From positions 930,001 through 994,000 of the forward strand of contig NZ_WTYQ01000001.1 of the NCBI RefSeq assembly GCF_009828105.1: a stretch of DNA of 64,000 nucleotides, given 5' to 3'. Below are positions 1 to 9,651 of this stretch, piece by piece. A program made the translations under genes and the position numbers. Within the stretch, counting starts at the first letter, position 1, and every line of letters begins with the position of its first letter. The stretch is from Altericroceibacterium indicum (lineage in GTDB: Bacteria > Pseudomonadota > Alphaproteobacteria > Sphingomonadales > Sphingomonadaceae). Under the pieces are notes generated by a model. The model saw only the letters and a program-made list of their open reading frames with translations. It was not told where the DNA came from and ran no database searches.

Positions 1-879
1 GCTCTGGCTTCCGGCTCGGTCAGTTTCGTCATTGCGGGCGGCATGGAAAGCATGACCAATGCGCCATACCTCCTCAAGAAGCACCGCTCAGGTGCCCGGA
101 TCGGACATGATATGGCCTATGACCATATGTTCCTCGACGGACTTGAAGATGCTTATGACGCTGGCGCTGCCATGGGCTCCTTCGCGCAGACGACGGCTGA
201 CGAATATTCCCTCACCCGCGAACAGATGGATGATTTCTCCATCGAATCACTCGCCCGCGCCAACAAGGCGATTGAAAGCGGCGCATTTGCTGATGAAGTC
301 GTTCCAGTTACCATCAAGGACCGTAAAGGTGATGTGGTTGTCGATACAGACGAACAGCCCGGTAAAGGCCGCCCGGACAAAATCCCGCAGCTGCGCCCGG
401 CATTCGCCAAGGATGGCACGATCACTGCCGCAACCTCTTCTTCGATCTCCGATGGCGCGGCGGCCATGGTCCTCACACGGGAATCGGTTGCCAAAGATCA
501 GGGCCTTGCCCCTATCGCTCGCATCGTCGGCATGAGCGCGCATGCCCATGACCCGAAGGCTTTCACCACCGCTCCTGTGGGCGCGATTGAAAAGCTGCTT
601 AAAAAGACCGGTTGGTCCAAGGACGAAGTTGACCTGTTCGAGATTAATGAAGCCTTTGCTTGCGTAGCAATGTTTGCAATGAAGGATCTCGATCTGCCGC
701 ATGAGAAGGTCAATGTGAACGGCGGCGCAACAGCTCTGGGCCACCCCATCGGGGCCAGCGGCAGCCGTATTCTGGTGACATTGATCAACGCACTGAAGCA
801 GCAAGGCAAGAAAAAGGGCATTGCCAGCCTCTGCATCGGCGGCGGCGAAGCCACTGCCGTTGCGGTAGAAATGATCTAA
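1..879 (+). CDS. Acetyl-CoA C-acetyltransferase (thiolase), 5'-truncated by window edge
   Basis: Thiolase-family enzyme joining or cleaving acetyl-CoA units (beta-oxidation, acetoacetyl-CoA supply). The reading frame is open to base 1 (ALASGSVSFVIAGGMES precedes the first visible ATG at 43), so the N-terminal third with the nucleophilic Cys lies outside the window. The C-terminal domain is intact: NEAFA loop, GHPIGASGSR with the catalytic His, and CIGGGEA with the second catalytic Cys close to the C-terminus, the usual spacing for this family. Biosynthetic versus degradative role cannot be decided from the visible part. The next gene is convergent. Confidence 0.93.
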   Translation, partial: ALASGSVSFVIAGGMESMTNAPYLLKKHRSGARIGHDMAYDHMFLDGLEDAYDAGAAMGSFAQTTADEYSLTREQMDDFSIESLARANKAIESGAFADEVVPVTIKDRKGDVVVDTDEQPGKGRPDKIPQLRPAFAKDGTITAATSSSISDGAAAMVLTRESVAKDQGLAPIARIVGMSAHAHDPKAFTTAPVGAIEKLLKKTGWSKDEVDLFEINEAFACVAMFAMKDLDLPHEKVNVNGGATALGHPIGASGSRILVTLINALKQQGKKKGIASLCIGGGEATAVAVEMI

Positions 880-907
880 TTATTGAATGGCTTGGCGGGT
901 GTTTCTC

Positions 908-1387
908 TTACGGAGCACCCGCACCCCATAAACGCTTTTCTTCCATCCAGCCCTTGTGACCTTCAATATCCATGCGGCACCAGCCATTCTGGCATTCACC
1001 AAGCATCCCAACAGCGCCCGGCTCCACATTCCATCGCAAGCCGGAATTCGCATCGGCATCCGCCCGCATCGCGGCAAGCCCCTTACCAATCACCAGAGCT
1101 GAGCGCTCAGGACTGAGCAAACGGGCCACGATCCAGCCTTGCGCGCCATCGGGATCTTGCACCAGACGCCAGCCCTCCTTCAATCTGACGACTTTCATCG
1201 GCAGTTTAGCGCGGTGATATACCCAATCCACCTGGTAGCTTTCACTGGGCCCAACCCGCATATTCACTTCATCGGCGCGCATCGACGCCCAATAAGGGAC
1301 TTCACGGTCCTGCGCGGCAAGAGAACCGGTGGCAAAGACTGTCAGTAAGAGCGTGGCAGACACGAAGTTTCGTAAACGGCGATACAT
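908..1387 (-). CDS. Exported SH3-domain protein
   Basis: A 159-residue protein with a cleavable-looking signal peptide (RRLRNF basic region, hydrophobic core, SLAAQ cleavage site) followed by a bacterial SH3-like region: VNMRVGPSESYQV is the typical first strand (N-x-R-x-GPS) and GWIVARLL a typical SH3 end. A second, weaker SH3-like unit with a CQNGWC pair follows. Such proteins act in the periplasm, probably contacting peptidoglycan or envelope proteins; the specific role is unknown. The ATG at 1387 is chosen over the in-frame TTG at 1393. Confidence 0.8.
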   Translation of the reverse strand: MYRRLRNFVSATLLLTVFATGSLAAQDREVPYWASMRADEVNMRVGPSESYQVDWVYHRAKLPMKVVRLKEGWRLVQDPDGAQGWIVARLLSPERSALVIGKGLAAMRADADANSGLRWNVEPGAVGMLGECQNGWCRMDIEGHKGWMEEKRLWGAGAP

Positions 1388-1598
1388 AAGCAATGCTTTA
1401 GCGTGAGTGCACGTTGCACTTCAAGCGCCGCTTGGAGAAGAACTGGCGGGTTCAGCCAATTGGCCAGCAAGTGGAAGGCGTACCATTCCGGGCAAGAAAG
1501 AAATTCAGTATCGCAATCGCGGCAACCGCTTGCTCAGAACGACAATTACACTAGCCTAGCCTAAAAAAATCAGCATGCACGGAAGAGGTTTAATAATA

Positions 1599-2873
1599 AT
1601 GAGATACCGGCTTGCCGCGGGATTGGGAATTGCCGCTAGCTCTACTGCGGCTCTTGCTCAATCGCCCTATGCTGCTGTGAATGACAGCGGTGATACAGCC
1701 TGGCTCCTTACCTGTTCAGCACTGATTTTGTTTGCTGCCATTCCCGGATTTGCATTCTATTATGGCGGTCAGGTCAAACGCCGGATCTTCCATTCATTAT
1801 TGACCCAGATCGCGATTATTGCGGCCGTTGTTTCGCTCCTGTGGGTCGCAATCGGCTACACCTTGGCCTTCGGCTTTGTCAGCAATGGCTGGATTGGCGC
1901 AGGCAATGCCGCGATGCTGAAGGAATTGGGGAGTTTGCGCGCGGCAACGCGCATTCCTGAAAGCACTTTCGTTCTGTTTGAACTGGGCTTCGCCCTGCTT
2001 GGCCCGATCATCATGCTCGGTGCATGGGCTGGCCGCGCTCGGCTATCCTGGGCAATTTGCTTTACCGCCATATGGAGCCTGCTGATTTATGCGCCGGTTG
2101 CCCATTGGGTATGGGGTGGTGGCTGGATGGCATCGCTTGGCGTGATTGATTTCGCTGGTGGATCAGTGGTTCACCTCACTGCCGGGATTTCGGCAATCGT
2201 CATCGCATTGCTAATGGGGAAAGGAATTGCTTTTCGCGAAAGTGGCGTCACACCCCCACCTCGCTCCCCGGCTACAACTCTGGCAGGCGCAGGGCTCATC
2301 TGGCTCGGGTGGTTCGGGATGGTTGGAGGCTCTGCATTGGCAGCAACGGATGATGCCTCCAGTGCCATCATCAACATGCATATGGCCTCCTGCACCGCCG
2401 CACTGACATGGATCGCAATGGAAAGAATATTCCTTGGCAAAATATCACTGAGCGGTTTTGCCAGCGGCCTCCTCTCCGGCCTCATCACCATTAGCTCAGC
2501 AGCGCTGTTCGTCTCGCCTCTGGCAGCCATGCTGATAGGCCCGGCCGGTGCACTATGCTGCTATAGCTTTGCCCGCTTGCTCAAAGCCAAATTCCAAATT
2601 GATGACACACTCAATATCTTTGCGCTCCATGGTGTTGGCGGAGCTGTTGGAATGATTTGCGCGGGTATTTTCACGAGTTCCCAGATGGGTGGGACAGGCC
2701 TGCCAGAAGACGTATCTGTTTGGACCGCATTTGGCGTTCAGCTCCTTTGTGTCACTGTTATAGCACTTTATGGTGCTGTTGTGAGCGCTTTGGCGTCTCT
2801 TGCAGTGTCCCTATTTCTCCCCATGAGGGTCAGCGAAAAAGAAGAAAGAGATGCAGACCTGACAGCCGAATGA
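1599..2873 (+). CDS. amt: Ammonium transporter (Amt family)
   Basis: Inner-membrane ammonium channel. The protein has an N-terminal signal-like segment (RYRLAAGLGIAASSTAALAQ), then about eleven hydrophobic segments. Family motifs seen: FYYGGQVKRR near the first helix, FAGGSVVHLTAG carrying the first pore His, WLGWFGMVGGSAL, and FALHGVGGAVG carrying the second pore His. I chose the ATG at 1599 (424 residues) over the ATG at 1575 because GGAAGAGG lies at 1581-1588, about 10 nt upstream. No glnK lies beside it, unlike many amt loci. It is followed by a bidirectional terminator shared with the convergent flavoprotein gene. Confidence 0.93.
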   Translation: MRYRLAAGLGIAASSTAALAQSPYAAVNDSGDTAWLLTCSALILFAAIPGFAFYYGGQVKRRIFHSLLTQIAIIAAVVSLLWVAIGYTLAFGFVSNGWIGAGNAAMLKELGSLRAATRIPESTFVLFELGFALLGPIIMLGAWAGRARLSWAICFTAIWSLLIYAPVAHWVWGGGWMASLGVIDFAGGSVVHLTAGISAIVIALLMGKGIAFRESGVTPPPRSPATTLAGAGLIWLGWFGMVGGSALAATDDASSAIINMHMASCTAALTWIAMERIFLGKISLSGFASGLLSGLITISSAALFVSPLAAMLIGPAGALCCYSFARLLKAKFQIDDTLNIFALHGVGGAVGMICAGIFTSSQMGGTGLPEDVSVWTAFGVQLLCVTVIALYGAVVSALASLAVSLFLPMRVSEKEERDADLTAE

Positions 2874-2895
2874 TTACAGATTATCCTTCTAAAAC

Positions 2896-2936
2896 AAAAG
2901 GCTGGCAAAGGATTTAAAACCCTTCGCCAGCCTTTT
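2896..2936. terminator. Bidirectional rho-independent terminator
   Basis: Perfect 11-bp inverted repeat AAAAGGCTGGC (2896-2906) and GCCAGCCTTTT (2926-2936), giving T-runs on both strands. It sits between the convergent amt and nitronate monooxygenase genes. Confidence 0.85.
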
Positions 2937-2964
2937 GAAATTGAAAAGTGCTTGCCAGAAAAAA

Positions 2965-4371
2965 TCAGTCGCCGGTCAAAATACGATCAACCAATTCCTT
3001 AACAGTTGGCGTGAAGTTATTGGAATAAAAAGGATCTTGCTTAAAGCGATAGGCTGCGTGGCCAGCAAACATCAGATTTTCGTCAACATTGCCACCATGA
3101 GCAATGTCTTGAAGGGTCTTTTGGATACAAAAGCTGCGTGGATCAGCCAGTCGGCCAGTGGTGAAGTCATCATGATCTTTCCATGAAGAGAAGCTGCAAT
3201 GGGACAGGCAGCCCATGCAATCGGCCTGATCCTGCCGGATTTGGCCACGCTCTTCTGAATTTACAAAAATGACAGTATCGTCAGGGGTTTTCAGCGCATC
3301 GCTATGGCCCTCAGCAACCCAAGCGCGCGCTCTTTCACGATCTTTCGGGGTGACCCAAAAATTCTTGCCCTTCACGCCCACATCAAGCTGCACGGTATGT
3401 TCGCCGGCCTCTACGCGAGAGTAAGGAATCTGCCGCTCTGAGCGCCCCTCAAGGCTACGCAGGAATGGATTTCGAACAGCCGAACTATAAAAGCCAGTCG
3501 GCGAAAAGCGGTGCAGAAGCACATCACCGGGCTCCAGTTCACGAAGAGCGTCCTTCCAGCCTTGTGGAATAGGGCTTTCATGCGTCAACAGCGGCCGTGT
3601 GCCGTATTGAAAAGCAATCGTACCAAGCTCAGGATTATCGATCCAATCCTGCCACTCTCGCAGAAACCAGACGCCGCCGGCCATTACAATCGGCACATCA
3701 TCGGAAATGCCTTCTTTGCGCATGACATCACGCAAAGCTTTCACGCGGGGAAAGGGATCTTCCGGTTTCGTAGGATCTTCAGCGTTGGAAAGGCCATTAT
3801 GCCCACCAGCAAGCCAAGGGTCTTCGTATACAACCGCCGCCATCAAATCGGCAACTTTATGATAAGACCGCTTCCAAAGCGCACGAAACGCCCGGCCAGA
3901 ACTTACGATAGGCAGATAGCAAACGTTAAACCGAGCTGCGATTTCCGCCAGTTTGTAAGGCATACCCGCACCACAAGTCACGCCCTGAACAAGACCAGGA
4001 GTCTGCTCAAGCACGCCTTCCAGCACTTCCTGAGCACCGCCCATTTCCCAAAGAACGTTGATGTTAAGCGCCCCCCTGCCTCCGGCAATATCATGCGCTC
4101 GCTTAACCTGAGCCACTGCGCCATCAATTGCATAGCGGATCAATTGCTGGTGGCGCTCTTTACGGGTCAATTGCTCATAGACCTGAGGAACAATTTTTCC
4201 TTCAGCGTCATAGCTGTCGGCATTGACCGCACTGATCGTACCAATACCTCCGGCAGCAGCCCAAGCACCAGAACTCGCGTGATTCGTTGCCGAAACACCT
4301 TTGCCACCCTCTACCAATGGCCAGACTTCCCGACCGGCATACTTAATCGGCCGTAAACCTTTAAAAGACAT
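2965..4371 (-). CDS. Nitronate monooxygenase-like FMN flavoprotein with Cys-rich C-terminal extension
   Basis: A 468-residue TIM-barrel flavin oxidoreductase of the 2-nitropropane dioxygenase / YrpB type. Seen: an N-terminal glycine-rich strand (GAWAAAGGIGTISAV), NVLWEMGG, GAGMPYKL, and the phosphate-binding pair VMAGGVWF / FQYGTRPLL. The protein is about 100 residues longer than typical nitronate monooxygenases; the extension contains DCMGCLSHCSF (C-x2-C-x3-C) and a further Cys at RSFC. The true substrate (nitronate, enoyl-CoA-like or other) cannot be told from sequence. AGGA precedes the ATG at 4371 by 6 nt. The methyltransferase gene lies 20 bp upstream, so it probably belongs to the prfB transcript. 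Confidence 0.8.
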   Translation of the reverse strand: MSFKGLRPIKYAGREVWPLVEGGKGVSATNHASSGAWAAAGGIGTISAVNADSYDAEGKIVPQVYEQLTRKERHQQLIRYAIDGAVAQVKRAHDIAGGRGALNINVLWEMGGAQEVLEGVLEQTPGLVQGVTCGAGMPYKLAEIAARFNVCYLPIVSSGRAFRALWKRSYHKVADLMAAVVYEDPWLAGGHNGLSNAEDPTKPEDPFPRVKALRDVMRKEGISDDVPIVMAGGVWFLREWQDWIDNPELGTIAFQYGTRPLLTHESPIPQGWKDALRELEPGDVLLHRFSPTGFYSSAVRNPFLRSLEGRSERQIPYSRVEAGEHTVQLDVGVKGKNFWVTPKDRERARAWVAEGHSDALKTPDDTVIFVNSEERGQIRQDQADCMGCLSHCSFSSWKDHDDFTTGRLADPRSFCIQKTLQDIAHGGNVDENLMFAGHAAYRFKQDPFYSNNFTPTVKELVDRILTGD

Positions 4372-4391
4372 TTTCCATCCTATCGTTACCG

Positions 4392-5135
4392 CTAAGCGGC
4401 GACGTTGTCGTCCCTTTCGCCGGGCTGGCTGCAGGGTTCTATCGCTTCAGGCTGAGGCCTTTTGCCCACTGCCTCGAACTGGGCATAATACCCTGCAAGT
4501 TCGGGTTTACGGACAAATTCCACCAGGCGGAAGCCCACTTGTTCGAATTCACAAAAGAGTAAGCGCGGGTCAATCCCATGATCCGCTGTTGGGCGGTCAA
4601 TATCGACCACCACGACCTGACCGCCTTTTCGCAAAGCAGGCCGTAAACGCCAAAGAAAAGCGTAGGGCTCTGACACCTCATGATACATGTGTACGAGAAA
4701 TATTCTGTCAAAACTGCCCTTTGGCAGTCTGGGGTCATCTTCACTTCCCAGCTTAATCGATACATTATCCAAACGTTCACGTTCAACACGATCACCAAGC
4801 TGGCTCACTACCTCCGGATCAATGTCTTGCGCTAATACCCGGCCGGATTCGCCGACCTTTTCAGCTAACCGGACGGTGTAATAGCCCTCACCCGCACCAA
4901 TGTCAGCAACGGTCATGCCCGGCTTGATATTGGCCAGCGCCATTACGGTTGCAGCTTCCCGCCGATCATCGCGCGTTTCCTCAGATGAGAAAGAGCTTTC
5001 CCCGCCTTGGGAAACAGGACGATAGGCACGGGGGAAGTCTCGAGCCGTCGCAAGACGGTCGGTATCACCCTTATTGCTATCGCACGCAGTACAAAACAGC
5101 GTGAGCGAAGCAGCGAGGGTTAACCTGCCAATCAA
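4392..5135 (-). CDS. Class I SAM-dependent methyltransferase with N-terminal lipoprotein-like signal
   Basis: A 247-residue protein whose C-terminal 190 residues form a Rossmann methyltransferase: motif [16 protein letters not shown], an acidic motif II at DIDPE, and VVVVDIDRP later. The N-terminus ([20 protein letters not shown]) looks like a lipoprotein or Sec signal, although the residue three before the candidate acylated Cys is itself Cys, so the lipobox is imperfect. The substrate is unknown. Start: TTG at 5135 overlaps the prfB stop (TTGA), with GGAAG about 7 nt upstream, which implies translational coupling to prfB. Confidence 0.75.
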   Translation of the reverse strand: MIGRLTLAASLTLFCTACDSNKGDTDRLATARDFPRAYRPVSQGGESSFSSEETRDDRREAATVMALANIKPGMTVADIGAGEGYYTVRLAEKVGESGRVLAQDIDPEVVSQLGDRVERERLDNVSIKLGSEDDPRLPKGSFDRIFLVHMYHEVSEPYAFLWRLRPALRKGGQVVVVDIDRPTADHGIDPRLLFCEFEQVGFRLVEFVRKPELAGYYAQFEAVGKRPQPEAIEPCSQPGERDDNVAA

Positions 5136-6259
5136 TCGACGTCTTCCACTTCAACCGTTTCACCCGTTACGCGCTGCGCTAAAGCTGCTGCAATGAACTC
5201 ATCGATCTTTCCATCAAGCACATCGCCGGGACTCGTAGAAATGACGCCTGTACGTAAATCTTTAACCATCTGATAAGGCTGCAAAACATAAGATCGAATC
5301 TGGTGGCCCCAGCCAATTTCCGTCTTTTCCTGATATTCACCAGAAGCTTCCGCTTCACGCCGCTGCATTTCAGCTTCATAAAGCCGCGCCTTCAGCATGT
5401 TCATAGCTGTCGCACGGTTTTTATGCTGCGAACGATCGTTCTGACTTGCAACCACAATACCGGAAGGAAGGTGGGTGATGCGAACAGCAGAGTCCGTAGT
5501 GTTAACATGCTGGCCACCTGCGCCACTGGCACGATAGGTGTCGATCCTCAAGTCACTTTCGTTAACATCAATATCGATGTCATCGTCAATCACAGGGTAG
5601 ACCCAGACACTGGAAAAGCTCGTATGGCGACGGGCTGAACTGTCATAGGGGCTAATCCGGACAAGGCGATGAACACCACTCTCCGTTTTAGCGTAGCCGT
5701 AGGCATTTTCGCCTTTGATGAGCAAAGTGGCAGACTTGATACCCGCCTGATCACCGGAATGATAATCGACCAGTTCAACCTTATAACCGCGCTGTTCTGC
5801 CCAGCGAGAATACATTCGCTGAAGCATTTCAGCCCAATCCTGACTTTCTGTACCACCGGCACCGGCATGAACTTCAAGATAGGTGTCATAGGAATCCGCT
5901 TCCCCTGACAAAAGGGCCTGCACCTTGTCAGCATCTGCTCTCACGGCAAGACGTTCAAGCGTATCCAGCCCTTCCTGAACTGTATCACTATCATCTTCAG
6001 CTTCACCAAGCTCAACAAATTCAATGGCATCAGCCATTTCTAGCCTGATTTCATTGACCGTACCAACAGCGCTTTCCAGCCTGCGGCGCTCACGCATGAC
6101 AGCTTCCGCTTCCTTGGGATTGTCCCACAAGGTCGGATCTTCAACGCGTGCGTTCAATTCATCGAGACGGCGCAATGCACGGTCCCAGTCAAGCGACCTA
6201 CGCACTAGTGCCAGCGCAGCTTCGATACGGTCAATTTGGGCCTGCCCTTCGGCACGCAT
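5132..6259 (-). CDS. prfB: Peptide chain release factor 2
   Basis: RF2 terminates translation at UGA and UAA. Seen: N-terminal helical domain, recognition-loop region [15 protein letters not shown], and the catalytic [18 protein letters not shown] loop (GGQ promotes peptidyl-tRNA hydrolysis). The stop-recognition tripeptide is SPY rather than the SPF of E. coli RF2, a substitution I recall from other alphaproteobacteria. The 375-residue frame is uninterrupted, so the autoregulatory +1 frameshift present in many prfB genes is absent. GGAG lies 8 nt before the ATG at 6259. Two genes downstream are coupled or closely spaced. Confidence 0.96.
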   Translation of the reverse strand: MRAEGQAQIDRIEAALALVRRSLDWDRALRRLDELNARVEDPTLWDNPKEAEAVMRERRRLESAVGTVNEIRLEMADAIEFVELGEAEDDSDTVQEGLDTLERLAVRADADKVQALLSGEADSYDTYLEVHAGAGGTESQDWAEMLQRMYSRWAEQRGYKVELVDYHSGDQAGIKSATLLIKGENAYGYAKTESGVHRLVRISPYDSSARRHTSFSSVWVYPVIDDDIDIDVNESDLRIDTYRASGAGGQHVNTTDSAVRITHLPSGIVVASQNDRSQHKNRATAMNMLKARLYEAEMQRREAEASGEYQEKTEIGWGHQIRSYVLQPYQMVKDLRTGVISTSPGDVLDGKIDEFIAAALAQRVTGETVEVEDVD

Positions 6260-6423
6260 GGCAAATTCTCCAACTAGTCGCCTCCCCCTCTAAAGGAAGA
6301 ACGACCGACACAAAAGGGATTGGATATCTGAGGTCGGTGACGACACAAAACGCCACAAACAAACGACCAGAGCACGCTCACAACCGAGCTGCATGTTCAA
6401 AAACTTGAAAATGTATTGAATTG

Positions 6424-6966
6424 TCAGTGGTGCAGCGCTTGCACAGCCTTTAGCGTCATCGAAACGTGATGACGCCAGTCAAGATCAGAATGAACCATCA
6501 CAATCTTACCATCCTGACCGATAACATAAGATGTGCGGTCAGTAAGGCCTGTCGCACTGCCTTTCATTACCATTGATACATCGTAAGATTTGATGATCGA
6601 TGGTGTCGCCTGAGCAACGGGGAAAGCATCACGGCATTCCTCAGTAGAAAAGCGCTTGAGAGTGGGCAGATCATCAGCCGAAAGACCAATCACTTGCGCG
6701 CCAGCTTTCTTGAAATCACCCATCGCTTGAGCGAAAGCATTGGATTCAAGAGTACAACCTTGCGTGAAAGCTTTTGGGAAGAAATAAAGCACTACAGGCC
6801 CCTTCTTCAGGGCTTTCTGCAAATCAAATGAGAAAGGCTTACCCGCCAAGGCACCAGCCGTATTGAACTCAGGCGCTTTGGCTCCTTCATTGAGAGCAGC
6901 CAAAGCAGGTGTGGCCAACAAGGACAGTGCGATTCCGCCGAATAAAGCAAGGGATGCAGTTTTCAT
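6424..6966 (-). CDS. Exported peroxiredoxin (AhpC/TSA family)
   Basis: Thiol peroxidase reducing H2O2 or organic peroxides. The active-site signature PKAFTQGCT (P-x3-T-x2-C) is clear, and EECRDAF offers a possible resolving Cys. The start at 6966 gives a canonical signal peptide (MKTASLALFGGIALSLLATPALA), so the enzyme should act in the periplasm. An in-frame TTG at 7026 overlapping the PBP1A stop would add 20 residues and spoil the signal. A GGAGG sits only one base before the 6966 ATG, unusually close. It follows the PBP1A gene on the same strand. Confidence 0.88.
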   Translation of the reverse strand: MKTASLALFGGIALSLLATPALAALNEGAKAPEFNTAGALAGKPFSFDLQKALKKGPVVLYFFPKAFTQGCTLESNAFAQAMGDFKKAGAQVIGLSADDLPTLKRFSTEECRDAFPVAQATPSIIKSYDVSMVMKGSATGLTDRTSYVIGQDGKIVMVHSDLDWRHHVSMTLKAVQALHH

Positions 6967-7022
6967 TCCTCCATGATGGACTCGCCCGAAGCCGAAGTCC
7001 AGCATGGAGTGATGAGAACCGA

Positions 7023-9539
7023 TCAATAGATACCACCCTGCTCTTCAGCAAAGTTACCAGGTGCCCCGCTATTCGCCTTTGGCCCAGCTTTCGCCCGCTC
7101 TTCACTGCGGCGCAATTGTGAGATCGCCAGTTCACGCAAGGCATCGATTTCATCCTGTCGCGCATTGCGGCGCGGCTCTGTATCGGGTTTGAAAGCCTCC
7201 CAAATCACAGAAGCTAGCGGTTCGTTGCTCGGCCATGCGTCAAACACACGACGCCCTGTACGTCTGTCAATCCGAACCATACGCACCCCTTCCGGAGCGA
7301 GGAACGGACGACCCGACCATTCATTACGAGTTTCCTGCACGAACTGTTTGAAGATTGGCGCTGCATAAGTGCCGCCCTGCGCATAGCCACCCATGTTACG
7401 AGGTTTATCGAAACCCATATAAACGCCCGCGACAATATCTGGTGATCCACCAACAAACCAAACATTGGTCGGGCCAGTCGTCGTCCCGGTCTTCCCGAAA
7501 AGTGGCATATTGAGGTCGCGAAGTACAACCGCTGTACCACGCTGAACGACACCCTCAAGCATATGAACGGTTTGATAGGCCGTTCTCGGATCAAGCACCT
7601 GCTTACCCTTTTGCGCCAGACGGGGCATCGGTTTGCCATCCCATTCTGGCATATTGCAGCCTGAGCAGTCGCGGGTGTCTGCGCGCCAAATTACCTTACC
7701 GTGACGGTCCTGCACATAATCAATAACAGTTGGCTGATGTTGAAGGCCATGATTGACCAGTGCGGAATAGGCATTCACCATTTTAAGAACAGTGGTGTCG
7801 CCAGCACCCAACGCGAAGGATGGATAAGGCTTATATTTACCGATACCCACGCGATTGATGGTATTAACAACATTATTCATGCCAGAATCCATCGCCACAT
7901 GGATAGTCATCAGATTGCGGGACTGCTCAAGTCCCCAGCGCATCGTATGCTCACCACCGGAACGGCCACCATAATTCCGGAAGCACTTCTCCCCAAGATT
8001 AGCGCCCTGATAGAAACAATATGTGCTGTCCGGCACCATGGTTGCAGGGGTAAAGCCGTGATCGAGACCTGTGGCATAAACGAATGGTTTGATCGTTGAA
8101 CCTGGTTGCCGGTCAGCCTGCGTTGCCCGGTTGAAAGATCCCAAATGGAAATCAAACCCACCCTGCATGGCAAGGATGCGGCCTGTATTGGGATTCTGTG
8201 CAAGAAACCCGCCAGATACTTCAGGGACAGTTTGAACGCGATAATTGCTGCCCTCCGGCGAAGCAACAATCACGTCCCCTGCTTTCAGAGCATCTGGAAG
8301 GTTTGTGAGCGGATATTCCTTGCCATCGGTAAACCCGATAGTGGCCGCACTACCGTTGCGCCTTGTGACAACCCCAACCCGCCAGTTCTTGTAATTGATT
8401 GAGAGGTATGAACTAGCCAACTGACTCTGCCAACCGCCATCCGAAACATTAATTGTCGCAATTGGCCCACGCCAACCACGGTTGGCATGGTAGCGCAAAA
8501 GTCCAGCACGCAGACTGTCTTGAGCAGCCTTTTGCAGTTCTGTATCGAGCGAGGTGCGAACCCACAGGCCACCTGCATAGACGCTATGCGGTCCGTCTTC
8601 CGCCTTCTCGCCATATTTAGCAATCAGTTGCCGGCGCACCTCTTCCAGAAAATAACCTGCATCCGCAGATCGAGCTTCCGGTGCATGGTCAATCAAGCCC
8701 AGTGGCTTGCTTTTTGCAGCGGCGGCCTGCGCTGCGGTAATGTGACCATTGGCTACCATCTGATCGAGCACCCAGTTACGGCGAGTAAGCGCCGCTGCTG
8801 CATGCTTTTTCCGGCTGTAGGTTTCCGGCGCCTTAGGCAAAACGGCCAAAAAGGCCATTTCATGCAGATCGAGATCGCCAACATCCTTATCGAAATAAGC
8901 CCGCGCGGCTGCTTGAACACCAAAGCTGCGACGACCCAGCGGAATCTCGTTGAGATACAGCTCCATAATCTGTTTTTTAGTCAGAACACCTTCGATCCGG
9001 CTTGCAAGTATCATTTCCTTCAGCTTGCGGGTTAGCGAATATTCATTACCGACCAGGATGTTCTTGGCGACCTGCTGAGTAATCGTTGAACCGCCCCGCG
9101 CCCGCTCACCGGAGCCCATTTTGCTGATATAATCGACAACTGCGCCAGCAAGACCGGTGTAATCCACCCCGCCATGGGTCCAAAAAGTCTTATCTTCAGC
9201 CGAAGTGTAAGCGTTCACCAATTGCGGTGGAAAATCCTGAAATTGCAATTGCACACGCCGTTCACGTGCAAAACTATGGACAATTTCACCATCAATTCCA
9301 CGAACGACCGTTGGCAAAGGGGGTTCATAATCGAGCAAAGTCTTGGCGTCAGGCATATCGCGGACGACCATAACCCACCCGCCTATCAAGCCAATCACCC
9401 CAAGAGCGGCAAGAATCGCGCCCCAACGGAACAGACGGCGTTTGCGCCAATTTTCAGAGAAGAAAGCAAGGACACCGTGCGTGTCGCGCCGAATACGGTA
9501 GCGAAAATACTCGCCGGTGCTCAGTTCATTATCGGACAT
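7023..9539 (-). CDS. mrcA: Penicillin-binding protein 1A (bifunctional transglycosylase/transpeptidase)
   Basis: Class A PBP that polymerises glycan strands and cross-links peptides in the periplasm. From the ATG at 9539 (838 residues): cytoplasmic tail, one membrane helix around residues 39-59, GT51 transglycosylase with catalytic Glu in AEDKTFW (about residue 115) and GGSTITQQVAKN, an OB-like insert typical of PBP1A, then the transpeptidase with STIK, SRN and KTGTT motifs. The protein ends in an Arg/Ala-rich tail. The upstream in-frame codons from 9617 are not typical of the family and were dropped. Neighbours amiC and prfB match the conserved order in the group. Confidence 0.95.
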   Translation of the reverse strand: MSDNELSTGEYFRYRIRRDTHGVLAFFSENWRKRRLFRWGAILAALGVIGLIGGWVMVVRDMPDAKTLLDYEPPLPTVVRGIDGEIVHSFARERRVQLQFQDFPPQLVNAYTSAEDKTFWTHGGVDYTGLAGAVVDYISKMGSGERARGGSTITQQVAKNILVGNEYSLTRKLKEMILASRIEGVLTKKQIMELYLNEIPLGRRSFGVQAAARAYFDKDVGDLDLHEMAFLAVLPKAPETYSRKKHAAAALTRRNWVLDQMVANGHITAAQAAAAKSKPLGLIDHAPEARSADAGYFLEEVRRQLIAKYGEKAEDGPHSVYAGGLWVRTSLDTELQKAAQDSLRAGLLRYHANRGWRGPIATINVSDGGWQSQLASSYLSINYKNWRVGVVTRRNGSAATIGFTDGKEYPLTNLPDALKAGDVIVASPEGSNYRVQTVPEVSGGFLAQNPNTGRILAMQGGFDFHLGSFNRATQADRQPGSTIKPFVYATGLDHGFTPATMVPDSTYCFYQGANLGEKCFRNYGGRSGGEHTMRWGLEQSRNLMTIHVAMDSGMNNVVNTINRVGIGKYKPYPSFALGAGDTTVLKMVNAYSALVNHGLQHQPTVIDYVQDRHGKVIWRADTRDCSGCNMPEWDGKPMPRLAQKGKQVLDPRTAYQTVHMLEGVVQRGTAVVLRDLNMPLFGKTGTTTGPTNVWFVGGSPDIVAGVYMGFDKPRNMGGYAQGGTYAAPIFKQFVQETRNEWSGRPFLAPEGVRMVRIDRRTGRRVFDAWPSNEPLASVIWEAFKPDTEPRRNARQDEIDALRELAISQLRRSEERAKAGPKANSGAPGNFAEEQGGIY

Positions 9540-9651
9540 GGGCTGAGCCCATAGCACGCAAAATTGACCTAGCGCCAGATTGAAGCTGCAAAGGACGGGG
9601 TTTCCCCCTTTCCACAAAAGCTATGCCACCTCAGAATAAGGCTCAAACTGA

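Noticed and set aside
1520-1533. Sigma-54-like sequence (CGGCAACCGCTTGC) upstream of amt
   Set aside because: GG and GC elements are separated by 9 nt instead of 10 and the -24 box is imperfect; no NtrC sites or glnK were seen.
5132-6259. Possible programmed +1 frameshift in prfB
   Set aside because: The frame is continuous from ATG 6259 to the stop, with no in-frame UGA near the start.
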